A DNA stretch of 64,000 nt. It comes from Lota lota (taxonomy: Eukaryota; Chordata; Actinopteri; Gadiformes; Lotidae). The notes beneath the pieces were generated by a model, which had not been told where the DNA came from, made no database searches, and was given only the letters and a program-made list of their open reading frames with translations. Position numbers and translations under genes: made by a program. The DNA lies in assembly GCA_026745465.1 (NCBI GenBank), contig JACYXH010000447.1:1-64000 (forward strand), given 5' to 3'. Shown one piece after another: positions 1-26,300 of the stretch (positions within the stretch are counted from its first letter, which is position 1; every line of letters begins with the position of its first letter).

Positions 1-377
1 ATACATCACTTTGCTGAGTTAGGGGTTCGTTCATTACATTTTGAAGGCATGTTAGTAGGCCTGCAGCATGCAACAAATAAAATTACTTTTACCGGTGGGG
101 ATTTCCTTTATATTAATACTTTTGACTTGTGATTATTATGAAGATGAAAAGCAGATGTTCGAGGCTTTTTAAGTTTAAAAACATTGCTGAACAAACACGT
201 AACTCAGGCAACAATGTATTTGGGAGAAAAATGCAACATTTCCATCATTTATTTGCGTGTACAATTTTATATTTTATTTATGGTTTATTTGATTGATTTC
301 AAGTTATTTGATTTTATCGTCAGGAAAACCAACATTCAGTAGTTGTTCCAATATGTCTTCCAATTCGGTCCTTGATT
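1..377 (-). other. 3' flank and probable 3' UTR of ADH copy A
   Basis: This stretch lies downstream of the ADH copy A stop codon on the minus strand. Its part from about 120 to 377 matches 12041-12317, the region after the stop of copy B, with scattered changes and small gaps. The tandem duplication therefore included the 3' UTR. Minus-strand AATAAA-like signals occur near 245-285. No other gene is visible in it. Confidence 0.55.
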
Positions 378-9198
<8,821 letters not shown>

Positions 9199-9287
9199 GG
9201 TTTCTCTTTTATAAAGGCTTCAGACAAGAACTCAACTCAACAGTACCAGAGTAAACAGTTGGGCCAGCTGGTGTCGGAGGACAGGAG

Positions 9288-9330
9288 AGGAGAAGGAAGA
9301 GATTTGGCTCGAAGTTTAAATACTTATGCC
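9288..9330 (-). promoter_or_regulatory. Core promoter of ADH copy A with TATA-like box
   Basis: The minus strand reads TATTTAAA at 9322-9315, about 117-124 bp upstream of the start codon. The same box in the same context (AGTATTTAAACTTC) sits 122-129 bp upstream of the start of copy B. Conservation between duplicates at an equal distance supports a TATA box and a short 5' UTR. The start site itself is inferred. Confidence 0.55.
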
Positions 9331-9632
9331 AGGGGTTGGGTTGAGCAAATTCTCCAAAAGTGGGAGGGATTTGAAGGGTTATCAAAGTGAATAAATAAAG
9401 ATATTGTGTAATTTGTATATTTGCACATGCATGTGCTCCCACCTGTAACCTCCAAGCTATAATGGAGGTATAATTTAGCTCATATTAAAATGCCCCAAAT
9501 TAGAAATGATTGAGTTTAAAAGGAGTATATTCTTGCCTACATGCATTCCATGCATTACCTTGTTCTTAAAATTCAAAAAAGAAATCTTCAAGACAAATCA
9601 CATATGACATTATTCTTTGGTCTACCGGATTT

Positions 9633-9692
9633 TAGATTTTAGATTTAGGGCATTTAGCTGACACTTTTGTCCAAAGCGACTTACAGAACAGC
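9633..9692 (-). mobile_element. L2-type LINE/SINE 3' tail fragment
   Basis: On the minus strand this reads GTAAGTCGCTTTGGACAAAA and then a short ATCTAAA-like tail, the common 3' end of L2 LINEs and their SINEs in fish. The same tail is at 47548-47606. The fragment is upstream of ADH copy A. Confidence 0.7.
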
Positions 9693-12040
9693 GGCTCCCC
9701 GAGTCCTGCCGAGGCAACGACCCCCTCAAGTGTGAGAGGTTATTCTTCATGCTCAGTGTGTATTGACTATTTCTCTTGTTGAGTGCAATGAACATGGCAA
9801 GCTTCATATTTATAGGAATAAGGAATAGAGAACCAGATTAATAGTTGTTAAATTTCTAAAGATGGAATGTGGAATCTACCTAAATCATCTCAATTATCAA
9901 CTACATTATTGAGTGTGTGAGAAAACAGGTGTCTAGTATGCTCTTGAATGGTGTGTGTGTGTGTGTGTGTGTGTTTGTTCCCCTAGTTTGTGTGTATGTC
10001 CAAGGCCAAGTTACTGTTGCCCACGAGTGTCAGCCAGGCCCCCATCAAAATGGGACTGGTTAAATAAAGGAAATAGGCCAAAGTATGGTTGCAAATTATA
10101 GGGGGGGCGCCCATTGTACTCCTATTGACCACTTTTATATGAATGAGGGCATTCAACTCTACTAAAATGATATGTTTGGAGGCTCTAGCCCAACCGGAAG
10201 GAACTGAATTGGTGGTTGATCTAAGGGTCTAGTACGCTTCAGGAATGAGCTAAAGACATTGGGTCTTTTATATATGAAAGAGGGCCTAAAGGACATACAA
10301 GATTATCAATTTGGTGGTTCTAGCACAACCAGAAGTGTCTAATCCCTCCCTGAGGGGTCCTACAAAGATGTAAAAAAACACCATTAATGGGAGCCTAGAA
10401 TTACTTGTGAATAAGATAGAGACGTCCCTTTTATATGAATCAGGGCATTAAGGTCTGCTAAAATTATAAATTTGGGGGCTCTAGCCCTACAGAAAAGGAT
10501 CACAAAGCATCATCAAATGCTCCATTGAAACACATTGGAAACAAGCTGTTGCTAGAAATTAATATAAATTCGTAGACAAGAGATAGAAACTTGGCCATTA
10601 GACCTTTCAACCAGGGGACATCTTGGGATCGCTCTGTGAAAATCTTCGGTTGCTTAGCAAAAAGGCGGACCCTAACCCTAATCTTAAACCACGGACCCCC
10701 TGCCCCCAGGGCCCGAGAGGGCCAAGGTTCCGTGTAGGGGTCCCAGTGAGGCCCTAGAATAAGGTTGTCAAGTCTCAGGGCAGTAGGACCTATCCTTTCT
10801 CCAAAACTGCCTTTTACACCACATTTTGATCAACTAGGTCTTGGAGGCCACACTTAAGGTTTATTTGTCAAAAAACCAGCCTGTTTGGGCAGAGTTTCTT
10901 TCTGTAAACGCTAGAAATCCAAATCTCGGAAAAGTCGTTCCTGGGACCCAGGGGAACGTGTGTACGAATTTTGGCATGTTTAGCCATCTTGAATGGGTGG
11001 GAAAGGTGGGTGTGACCTCCAACTGTAGAGTAAATGGGCATAAAACAGTGGGCAGTTTCTAGTTCCACATTTTTGGTGGGATTGAGATGGAAATTTGTTT
11101 TTCAAGTCTGAGGTCAAAAGGTCAAAAGGAGCCCGCACCATGCCCCTTATGAGATTAAAATAAGTTAATGTGCATTTCGCTCATATCCTTTTTTTTTTTT
11201 TTATGAAATAGAGGTTTGATTCTCAGATATGCATGTTGGATAGGTAGATCCAACATGCTTTACTTACAATAAAAGGCTAATGTCTCTCTGGAAATTTTAT
11301 CAAAATGAATTTTAATGCCGAAACAAGCATAATATTGCATTTTCCACTGAGAATAAAATGAATGTCAGACATGTTTGGTTTTCGCCACGTGACGTGGACG
11401 CAGACCTATACAAAAGAATAGGCCAAAAAATGTAGGCATCTCAAAATTTTAGAGCCGTTATTGTGAAACTACTACATTTTGGTGTGAGACTGGGTTGTAT
11501 ACTGTGCATGACAAATAACACACTTTGACTATATAGATTTCCCCTCTAGCTCCCTAAAGCGTTTCGCTTATGAAATTTACAATGACTGGGGATTCCAAGA
11601 AAGCTTGTGTTGTACGATTCTACCTATTCAGCTGGTCTGATATTTGACAAGGGCATAGTTCAGTGTAATGAAATTAGATTTACATTTTGAAAACTAGAAA
11701 AAACAAAAGAAAAGTAATGGGTACAAGACTGTGTAGCTTATCCAGCCAAATATATAATAACTATTATTCCCATTCCAATTCTACCTTAGCACATAACCTC
11801 TGGTTAAATAAGACAGAATAGCAGTTTCTACCCTTTTTTCAATTTATTATTGTCAATTGTATGTAGTTAAATAGCTAGGGTGCAGTGTTTTGTAACTAGA
11901 CTTATTCGGTGTCCACATCTGTTGAGTTATGTCATAACTCTTTATGAACAGTGAAGATAAGTTGGTCAAATCAAATTGTATTTCTCCAAAAAGCTCCAAA
12001 ATATCCACTTAATGTCCAACATTAATACATTTGATTTAGG
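9693..12040. other. Spacer between the two ADH genes
   Basis: There is no gene with support here. It holds a short GT tract near 9952-9975, a set of three diverged repeat units at 10117-10500 (listed separately) and otherwise unassigned sequence. The two open frames of 66-73 codons near 10841-11068 overlap on opposite strands and show no family match. Confidence 0.5.
10117..10500 (+). repeat. Three diverged direct repeats of about 70-85 bp
   Basis: Units start near 10125, 10263 and 10428. Each has TTTTATATGAA or TTTTATATATGAA, then GAGGGC or CAGGGC, then a block ending in GG(A/T/G)GG(C/T)TCTAGC(C/A)C. Spacing is about 140-165 bp. No flanking duplication or coding frame was noted. The unit could be part of a larger unknown repeat. 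Confidence 0.5.
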
Positions 12041-12317
12041 ATTATTATGAAGATGAAAATCTGAGGTTTGATGTTGTTTCAGTATCACAACATTGGTGAA
12101 CAAACTTGTAATTCAGCCAAGAATTTCTTTGTTAGAGAAATGCAATATTTTCCTCATTTATTTATATGTGGACAAATTTATATTTGGTTTATTTTATGGT
12201 ATATTTGATTGATTTCACATTGGTTTATTTTATTCACAATTTATTTTATGACAACCAACATGCAGTAGTTTCAATAACTTCTTCCAATTAGGTCCTCGAT
12301 TGATTTGGTCCTTGATT
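12041..12317 (-). other. Probable 3' UTR of ADH copy B
   Basis: Follows the copy B stop codon on the minus strand and matches the 3' flank of copy A at about 120-377, with substitutions and small gaps. AATAAA-like signals on the minus strand occur near 12155-12200. Confidence 0.5.
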
Positions 12318-17746
<5,429 letters not shown>

Positions 17747-17844
17747 ACTTTTGGCAGATATATTTTATGACGATACAGGCTACAGGCAATAACTCAGTAC
17801 CAGAGTGAAGAGGATGATCAGCTGGTGTTCCAGAACAGGAGAGG

Positions 17845-17880
17845 ATAAGGAGATATTTGGCTTGAAGTTTAAATACTAAT
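17845..17880 (-). promoter_or_regulatory. Core promoter of ADH copy B with TATA-like box
   Basis: The minus strand carries TATTTAAA at 17875-17868, in the same context and at the same distance (about 125 bp) from the start codon as in copy A. A CACGTG E-box (about 17882-17887) lies just upstream in copy B only. Confidence 0.55.
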
Positions 17881-18089
17881 GTCACGTGCTGCATTTAAAA
17901 AAAGTCTCTGAGTGGGAGGGATTTGAAGGTTAGCAAATATCATGTTTCAAATGGAAAAAAACATGACTAACCCTGGGTAAATAAAGATACAAAATCAGAG
18001 AACAAGATATTGCATAATTTGAGCATTTGCACATATATCAGCCATACCAGAAATACCTGGTGTCTTGCCAGGCGGTGTGGTCCACTAAC

Positions 18090-18350
18090 ACCCAGGCCCT
18101 GCTTCACCGTTACAAGCACTTTGCTAGCATCAAAGGCTCGGTGCTTCTCTGGTTTAGAGCTTATCTCACAAATATAGCGCAATTTGTTATTTGTGAAGAC
18201 TCATAATCAAAACATTGCAACATCAGCTTTGGTCTCCCACTGGTCCTTGGTCCACTGCTCTTTGCAATCAACATGCATAAGTTTGGCGATATTATTTGAA
18301 GCTGCGGGACAAGCCTTTACTCATATGCTGACTGTAAAAAGATTGAAGTT
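18090..18350 (+). pseudogene. L2-type LINE reverse transcriptase fragment
   Basis: Translation across changing frames gives the L2 RT blocks FGLPLVLGPLLFAINM and, about 60 bases on, SLYSYADC, which correspond to the GVPQGSVLGPLLF and YADD regions. Stops and frame changes show it is dead. It lies upstream of ADH copy B. Confidence 0.7.
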
Positions 18351-20560
18351 GTACACGCTGCTCTGCTGTCGTAGAGTCATGGTATTGTTTTTCTTTGTCT
18401 TGGTTCCTTTGTAGTTGCTCTTTTATTCCTGTCATACACTTTGGTAGGAGCAGCTTTTGTGCCATTGGCATCCTTGTTTGTGTCTTGCTACCCATCAGCA
18501 TTTGGGCACGGAATGGTAAGCTATCCATGGGTTTGTGACATGTGTTACGGTAGTCCAAGGGTCAGATAGGGGTCTTGCTTGTCTGCTTTTATCTTTTTGA
18601 GGATTGACTTGGCAAATTCGACTTTTCCGTTCGATTGGGGGTATTTGGTGATGAAGTAGTGTGCTTGATTCCTCCTTGCTCTTCCTCCACTACTTGCTGA
18701 AACTGGTGAATTCGATTAGGCATATGCTGGCCCATTGTCAGATGCCAGCTCTTCTGGTATGCCATTCCTGGCAAACTGTTGCTTCAGGATTTGTGTTACT
18801 TTGTTGCTCTGTATGTAGTTGACCTTGTTGTAGTAGTAGTCCACCACAATGCATTCTTCCGTTTCAAGTTCAAATTAGTCAGTGCTGACTATCCATCATG
18901 GTCGATCAGGTATATCGTGTCCTATCATTGGCTCTTTGCTGTTTTGTTGCCTGTAAGTGTTGCATGTTTGCATCTCGAGATGAGGTAATTGATTTGTGCT
19001 GATATTCCAGGCAAAAAAGTCAAGAAAACTTTTGCTAGTTTATTTGTCTTTTCTATGACCTGGTGACTGGAATATAATGTTTTCAATATTTGTTTAATTT
19101 GGCTATATGGAATCACTGTTCTCTTGTTTTTGAGTATGACTTAATTTTCCATTGTCATACACCTTTGTAGTCCCAATATGGTCTTGCCAAAATTGGCATA
19201 TCATGTTGTTCCTCTGGCCATCATTGCAGTATCTGTGACCATTTTCTGTAGTTCCTCAAAGCATTTGTACTGTTGCTTGTTCCAACTCCATTCTAAAGTC
19301 TTTCCAGCAGGATTCTGATGGGGGCAGTCACAGTTAATAGAAGAGGAATGAACTTCACGAGGTAGGATTTGTTGCTTTGTTTCTTCATGTTCCATACTGC
19401 TGCCACTTTTTCAGGGTCTGGCTTCAGCCCTTATGCTGTTAGTGTGTCTTGTGTAATTTACCTCATTTTATTTGAAGTGACATTTGGCTTGATTTAGCTT
19501 TATGTTCCTCTCTGTTATGCCCTGCAGTACCCTTTCCAGCCTCATGTCATGCTGTTCTTCATCTTGTCCCCAGATCAGTAGATTGTCCATGATGACTTAA
19601 ACATCTTCTATGTCCTCAAATCTCTTCTGCGCAGTGGATTCCAAATTACAGTCTCTTGCAAATTGACCATAGTGGCGGTTAAATGGGCATAGTTTTGGAC
19701 TCTCTCTGTCCCATTATACATCAAGGGTGCTAAATACAGCTGCTTCTGGCATTCTGGTCACCGCTTCTTCGATTGTTCTCATAGGGAAGTGTTATCTCTG
19801 TATGGCTGCATTAATATTTTTGGGGTCCATGCATATTCTCACCTTTATCTTCTCTGGTTTCTATAAGGTGACCATGCTGTTTACACAGGCCCTGGGTTCC
19901 ATAACTCTTTCTATCACTTCCATTCTTGTCAGTTCCTCTCTGACCTTTCGTCTGAATGTCACCGGGACCTTACATGGGACACGTATGAGCATCTTGTCTG
20001 ATTTAGATTCGTTTTTCACCTTTGATGCATCCCAGTCCTTCTAGTACATCAGTACATTGCCTTTTGGCTTCAAGCATTGTCCTCCATATGTCCCCAGTTC
20101 AGCTTTATATTTCTCCATAGTGCGTACAGTGACATAAAAATAACATTGGATTGGGCTACAGTGTCTATTTTGAATCTTGTATTACATCCTTAAAGCTTCA
20201 GTTTGATTTCCTAGTCATCTCCTTCATCTGAATTCACCATGCCCACATATAATTCACTTTCTGAAATGGACTCTTCTGCAATACTGTTTACCGATTTTTG
20301 ATGCCTTGGCAAACATTTGGCCAAAAATGGCCTACAAAATGGTTAATCTTGTGCTTTTCTTCCATAGACTGGAACTCTCCCTGTCGTGTGTTCTTTTCCA
20401 TCAGGTCTTGAACGTTCTCCTGTTAAGTCATCTTGGATGGCACTCCCTGGCTCTTCCTTGTTCAGTTTTTTTTACTTCAGCACTAGCGTCATGTCAGACT
20501 GGGTTGGTTGCCTGCATTTGGTGGATCTGCACCAAATAGCCTCTACTCTATGAATCCGAT
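18290..20560 (-). pseudogene. Decayed Gypsy-type pol (and gag end), minus strand
   Basis: Reading the minus strand from 20560 down gives, in the normal Gypsy order, a worn zinc-knuckle/protease region (FKIDTVAQSNVI near 20180), reverse transcriptase (VNSMVTL, STLDV and DNLLIWGQDEEQ, a changed form of the DDLLVWG box), RNase H remnants, and integrase (GMAYQKSWHLTMGQ, IKHTTSSPNTPN, LLDYRNT-like DYRNTCHKP, LLMGSKTQTRMP). Many stops and frameshifts interrupt it. No LTRs were found. It is much older than the neighbouring intact Gypsy at 21102. Confidence 0.8.
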
Positions 20561-21096
20561 ATTAATTACATTTATCAATTTACTTAAATGCGAATAGCTG
20601 GGAAATGGGTTCTGTAATTGGCTTCTGTAATTCTTTAGGACTCACAGATGACCAGTCCACCCATATTAAACCAAACCAAATGGCCCACACAATCCAAAAA
20701 CGGACAAAAGAATCCACTCGTATGCAAATAGGCTGGTACTCAAATGACTCACCTAATTTTCTTCTCTTGTGTCACTGCAACCTTTTTTAGCTTCATGCAG
20801 GCTCTTGGAAAAATTCAAAATGCGTTTTAGTGAATGAGACAGAGTGCTAAAAGCATAAGCAATGCCATAAACATGGTTATATTAAACTTGACCAGCGTTA
20901 TGGCAGTCTAGTAAACTTAACCCTCCAAAGTTTAATTTCACTATTCATTTTCATGATCTCAATATTCATGTCTGATTTGCATTGGCAAATTAATTATGGA
21001 TTATTCCTGAATTATAATAGAAAAAAGATCATATCAATAAATTACAAATATAATAAAATAAAGAAAACATTTACTCCTTAATCCAACCCCCAGCAC
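20561..21096. other. Unassigned AT-rich stretch
   Basis: No gene, repeat end or RNA was recognised between the Gypsy relic and the left target duplication of the intact Gypsy. Confidence 0.4.
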
Positions 21097-21101
21097 CAAT
21101 T
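21097..21101 (+). repeat. Left target-site duplication CAATT of the Gypsy
   Basis: CAATT directly before the LTR start TGTCATGAC. The same five bases follow the right LTR at 32207-32211, which also fixes the true end of the LTR at ...GTAACA. Confidence 0.9.
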
Positions 21102-21402
21102 TGTCATGACACCCTCTTCCACTACCTAGGGGCGCCGGCTGCTATTCCACCTCGTGCACTCTGCTTTCCACACCAGCCTTCAATTAAACAATCACCGCAC
21201 TCTACTTAATCACCAGTCTTCCTAGCAGCCGGTGCCAGATCGTTGTTTAGCCACCTCGTGTTAGTTACTTCGTTCCAGTAAACAGATATCGTTATTCTCT
21301 CCCTGTCTACCCCTAACCTGTTCTTTTGTAAAATAAATCTTTTTGGAATATATCACATCTCCGCCTCGTAGTGTCCGCATTTGGGTTCTCGTCCTGTCAG
21401 CG
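21102..21402 (+). repeat. Gypsy 5' LTR, 3' end deleted
   Basis: Starts TGTCATGACACCC and contains AATAAA near 21332. It is the same as the right LTR up to CTGTCAGCG, where the right LTR continues for 17 more bases to ...GTAACA. Here the sequence jumps directly into gag (GACATTGATTCG). Confidence 0.92.
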
Positions 21403-22341
21403 GACATTGATTCGTTACGGCAAGTAATCTCCAACCAAGGGGTTCGGCTTGGTCAACATGAGCAGGCGTTCCAGGAGTTCGCTACAACTCTCCAAGGGGT
21501 GACCCAGGCGCTCAGCGAGCTCCGCGCTTCGTTACCGTCCACCGGGACTCCGGCGTCTCAACCCGCCGTTTCGATTTCCCCGACGTCTTCCCGAGAACCT
21601 TCCATCCCCGCTCCTGAACGCTACAAGGGTGACCTGGGATCTTGCGGTGCATTTTTGGTACAGTGCTCCCTTGTGTTTGAGCTCCAGGCGCTCACCTATC
21701 CGTCCGAGAAGTCACGCATCGCTTATATAATCGAGGCGCTGAAAGGCGATGCTCTTGCCTGGGCTACAGCGTTGTGGGAGCGAGGGTCGGAGATTTGTTC
21801 CTCTTACTCGAGATTCACAGAGGAGATGCGCAAGGTCTTCGATCATCCGATCAGAGGCAGAGAGGCTTCTCAACGTTTACTATCGATACGCCAAGGAACG
21901 CGAAGCGTCGCTGAGTTCACGGTGGAGTTCCGCACCCTGGCTGCAGAGAGTGGGTGGAACGAAGAGGCTCTGCTGGGAGTTTTTTCGAGCGCGCTCTCTG
22001 ACACCATCCGAGACGAGTTGGCGTTTCGAGATGATTCCCCGAGTTTGGACCACCTAATCTCCCTTGCCATTCGTTTGGATAACCGGCTGCGTGAACGACA
22101 ACGCGAACGTACACTCCGGTATTCTCCTGTCTTCCGGCCACCTCCCCCTGGATTTACCTCAACCGGAAATGAACCCGCACGTTTTCCTGAACCTGAACCT
22201 ATGCAGTTGGGCCGCACCCACCTCACGTCTGACGAGAGGGAGCGTCGTATGCGGTCTGGGGCCTGTTTGTATTGTGGTCAGTCGGGCCATTATCGGTCCT
22301 CCTGTCCCATTCGCCCGGGAAACGGTCCGGCTCGCCAATAA
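21403..22341 (+). CDS. Gypsy gag (start codon lost)
   Basis: Structural polyprotein that packages the retrotransposon RNA. The frame is open through the truncated LTR junction but has no ATG until far inside the capsid part (about 21823), so the natural start has been removed by the junction deletion. Capsid-type sequence (YKGDLGSCGAFLVQCSLVFE, then the region ending FRTLAAESGWNEEALLGVF) is followed by one CCHC zinc knuckle, CLYCGQSGHYRSSC (about 22263-22305). It ends with a stop at 22339-22341. The pol frame is -1 relative to it and already open at 22272, giving a 70 bp overlap. Confidence 0.85.
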   Translation, partial: DIDSLRQVISNQGVRLGQHEQAFQEFATTLQGVTQALSELRASLPSTGTPASQPAVSISPTSSREPSIPAPERYKGDLGSCGAFLVQCSLVFELQALTYPSEKSRIAYIIEALKGDALAWATALWERGSEICSSYSRFTEEMRKVFDHPIRGREASQRLLSIRQGTRSVAEFTVEFRTLAAESGWNEEALLGVFSSALSDTIRDELAFRDDSPSLDHLISLAIRLDNRLRERQRERTLRYSPVFRPPPPGFTSTGNEPARFPEPEPMQLGRTHLTSDERERRMRSGACLYCGQSGHYRSSCPIRPGNGPARQ

Positions 22342-22650
22342 CTCGAGGGGTTTTGGTGAGTCAAACGCTCAACCCCTCGGCTCCCCGACCTCTACTAGAC
22401 GCCATCATATCCTGGCAGGACCAATCCCAACAGCTCTCGATCCTCCTGGACTCGGGGGCAGACGAGTCTTTCATCGACCGTGAGCTGGTCAAACAACTGG
22501 GGATTGAGACTTCGCCTCTCGAGTCTCCACTAGAGGCCCAGGCACTCAATGGGAAACCTCTCGCCCGAGTGGAGCGTCGGACGTCTCCCGTCTCCCTGTT
22601 GATCTCCGGTAATCATAGTGAGTATATCTCCCTTCATGTGATAGACTTTA
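22272..22650 (+). CDS. Gypsy pol, first part: aspartic protease
   Basis: N-terminal piece of pol in the -1 frame relative to gag. The protease active site is ILLDSGADESFID (about 22437-22475). The frame runs into the nested element at 22651 and continues, still in frame, at 28860. The part kept here covers the retropepsin core up to HVIDF. Its natural start would come from frameshifting rather than from an ATG. Confidence 0.85.
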
Positions 22651-23255
22651 TGTTACGAACCCCGTGGCTTTATACGTCTAGGAGGATGAACATGAGGCCC
22701 GTAACATAATTCATGCAAATTAGTTGGATGATGACGTGGAACAGTGGGAACGAAAAAACTACACGACAATCATAAACTACCGTCAAACATAAAATGTTTA
22801 ATTGTGAACACACGGTAAATATTTGGGAAGAAGGGCTGAGCAGGACCCAAGAAATGAAACAATAATGTACAAAAAAACACATGGGGTGGTCCACTCAGGT
22901 CTAACAAGCTTTTCTTCCCCTTTTCCCAAAAAACACAAAGTTATCAATCAGAATAACTAGCGAGTTAACAAAACATAGGACATCACAGTGTCCATACTCA
23001 CATACGGAATTTAGTGTCTCTCTTTCTCTCTTTTTTTCTCTCTAACAAACACAACTGATAGGCTTTTATACATTGGTAAGTGATTGGCAAAACCAGCAAC
23101 AGGTGGTGCAATCCAGAGGAATGTTCACTGATTGGTCCACCTTAGCTATCAGCAGTCACCTCAACGACCACCAATCAGGAACATCCAGGACACCTGTTAT
23201 TAGGGCAGAAGGAGAGGAAACAACAACAAGACACAGGATACCTGTATCCGTAACA
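22651..23255 (-). repeat. Gmr1-like 3' LTR
   Basis: Terminal sequence TGTTACG...CGTAACA on either strand. It holds the same TATA- and polyA-type sequences as its partner at 28252-28858. Differences seen: A/G near 22689 and a CT unit less near 23027. Confidence 0.9.
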
Positions 23256-23270
23256 CTCCCACCCTTAAAA
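23256..23270 (-). other. Polypurine tract of the Gmr1-like element
   Basis: The minus strand reads AAGGGTGGGAG immediately before the 3' LTR start TGTTACGG. This is the expected place for plus-strand DNA priming. Confidence 0.75.
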
Positions 23271-23368
23271 GAGCAAACCACAATGGTTTGCGACACACGT
23301 ACAATCACAATACCCAAAATTCAAAAATAATCCTACTGGGATAACAAAAATAAAATAAACCTAGCTCA

Positions 23369-26300
23369 TTAAACACGAGACAAAGCATCTGCCAACACAT
23401 TATCCAACCCCTTTTTGTGGCGGATCTCCAAATTATAATTTTGCACAACAAGTGCCCACCGCATAAGGCGTTGGTTCTGGTTGTACATCCGGTGGAGAAA
23501 AACTAAGGGGTTATGGTCAGTATACACTATCACTGGTAATGCACTGGAACCAATATAAACTTCAAAATACTGCAGAGCTAACAACAAAGCTAGAGCTTCT
23601 TGTTCAATGGTGGAATAATTTGTCTGACATTTGTTAAATTTCCGTGAAAAATAACAGACAGGATGGTCCACCCCACTCTGGTCCTGCTGCAGTAGAACAG
23701 CACCAGCACCTCTGGCACTTGCATCTACCTCCAGTTTAAACGGTCGTTCAAAATCGGGCGCAGCAAGAACAGGAGTACTACACAAGAGTGCTTTAGCAGT
23801 GTTGAAAGCAGTACCACAATCTTCAGACCATACAAATTTTCTCGCCGGACTGAGCAAATCGGTTAATGGAGCAACTACCGCAGAGAAATTTTTACAGAAA
23901 CTACGGTAGTAGCCAACCATCCCTAAAAAGCGGCGTAGCTCTCTTCTGGTGGTAGGTGCGGGAAATGCATTTATAGCTGAGACCTTGGCATCTAGAGGGC
24001 GCACCTGACCATGGCCGACCTGTTTACCAAGATAAGTAACAGTGGCCTTCCCAAACTCGCACTTTGCTAAGTTCAGGGTTAGAGAAGCGGCTGCGAGACG
24101 TTCACACACTATACTTAGAGTGTTAACATGATCAGACCACTCAGTTGAATAAATTATCAGATCATCAAGGTAAGCACTACAATTGGGAACTCCAGCCAAT
24201 ACTGTGTTAACCAGGCGTTGGAAAGTGGCTGGTGCGTTCCGCATCCCAAATGCCATGACAGCATATAGTAGGAAGTGATCTGGGGTCACAAAGGCAGAAA
24301 TGTCGGAGGCACGTGAGGTTAACGGCACCTGCCAGTAACCTTTTAGAAGATCTAGTTTGGTTACATAAGTAGCAGCACCAACAGTATCAATACAGTCATC
24401 CAGTCTGGGTAACGGGAACGAGTCGGGCACTGTGACAGCATTGACCTTCCGATAGTCCGTACACAATCTGGATGTCCCATCAGGTTTAGGAACCAGAATG
24501 CACGGAGAACTCCAAGGACTTGAACTTGGCATAGCCAGGTTATTCTCCAGCAAATAACCGACCTCTTCCCTCATTATCTTTCTCTTAGAGACGTTGACAC
24601 GATAAGGATGTTGCTTGATAGGTGCAGCGTTTCCAACATTAATGTCATGTTCTAACACATTTGTGCATGTAGGAACATCATTAAAAAGACATGGAAAGCT
24701 GTGTAATAGTCTCACAACATCATCTGACTGTCTGTCCGTTAAATGAATCAGGCTTGACGGGAGAGACAGCAGCATCTCTGAATTGGGCAATCTAGCACAC
24801 TGCTGCTGAGTATTGCGCAACTCCAAACCATCTCCGTCCACATCATTAACATGACCTCCCACTACAGCCGTAGCAGCAATAGAGACAGCCGACTCAGCCA
24901 GTTTCTCTGGATTGTCTACCTGAGTGACGGGTCTGGTGTGGTATGTCTTCAACATGTTAACGTGGCACACACGAGATTGGCGTTTTCTATCAGGAGTCTG
25001 TATCACGTAGTCAGTTTCACTTAGTTTCTTTTCAATGACATAAGGACCAGAGAAACGTGCTGACAATGACGCTCCTGGCACAGGCAACAATACAAGAACT
25101 TGGTCACCTGGCTGCAGTGAACGAGAAACAGCCTGTGTGTCATAGTGGCGTTTCATCCGTTTCTGTGAGGAAGACAGCGCTTCCTTTGCTAGAGCACAGG
25201 CACCATGTAGGCGCTCCCGAAAGCGACTAACGTAGTCCAACACATTTTCTTTCACACACAACTCTTGTGATAAAAACTGATCCTTAAGGACTTTCATAGG
25301 TCCTCTCATGGTGTGTCCAAACACCAGTTCAGCTGGGCTGAATCCTAAGGATTCCTGTACTGTCTCACGGACAGCAAACAAAACTAGAGGAACTCCCTCA
25401 TCCCAATCTTTCTCAGATTCCAAACAATATTTACGGAGCATAGACTTCAGTGTCTGATGCCAACGTTCAAGCGCACCCTGAGACTCTGGGTGATATGCGC
25501 TTGATACACGGTGTGTAACTGACAAGGATTTTAACACCTGTTTGAAAAGTTTAGAAAGAAAATTCGTACCCTGATCAGTTTGTATCACCTTAGGTAACCC
25601 AAAAGTTGAGAAGAATTTGATCAACGCTTTACTCACTACCAGAGCAGTAATCCTTCGTAGAGGAATAGCCTCTGGGTACCTGGTGGCCACACACATAACC
25701 GTTAACATAAACTGGTTACCAGATTTTGTCTTTGGTAATGGTCCCACACAATCAACCATCACATGTTCGAATGGTTCACCTATGGCTGGTATGGGACAAA
25801 GAGGCGCGGGGGAAATAACCTGGTTCGGTTTCCCAGTCACTTGACAGGTGTGGCAAGTCCGACAGAACTGAGCCACATCCCGTTTTAAACCAGGCCAAAA
25901 GAAATGTCGCAAAACTCGATCATAAGTCTTGGTGACTCCCAGATGTCCGGACCACTGGTGATCATGAGCGAGGGATAAAACATTTTGTCGAAAGGCTGTA
26001 GGAATCACTATTTGGTAAACAGCATTCCAATCTCCGCCAGCGTCAACATGGGATGTCCATTTACGCATGAGGAGATTACCATCAATGAAGTATGCCATGT
26101 TTTTCTTCTGTAGCTCCTCCTTTGAGACAACACTAGAAAAACATTTAGCCAGGCTAATGTCAACCTTTTGGTTAACGATCAGCTGCTCACGAGTAACTGG
26201 TAACGGTATTGCCTCAGCAACAAGTTCCACATCCTTCTTCCTTTCTCTGGACTGTTGGTCAGACTGCACCAGCTTACCAGACGTAGCACCCGAACTATCC

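Noticed and set aside
21343..21402. Start of the gag frame within the 5' LTR
   Set aside because: The frame is only open by read-through across the deletion; it has no ATG there and the LTR part is not gag sequence.
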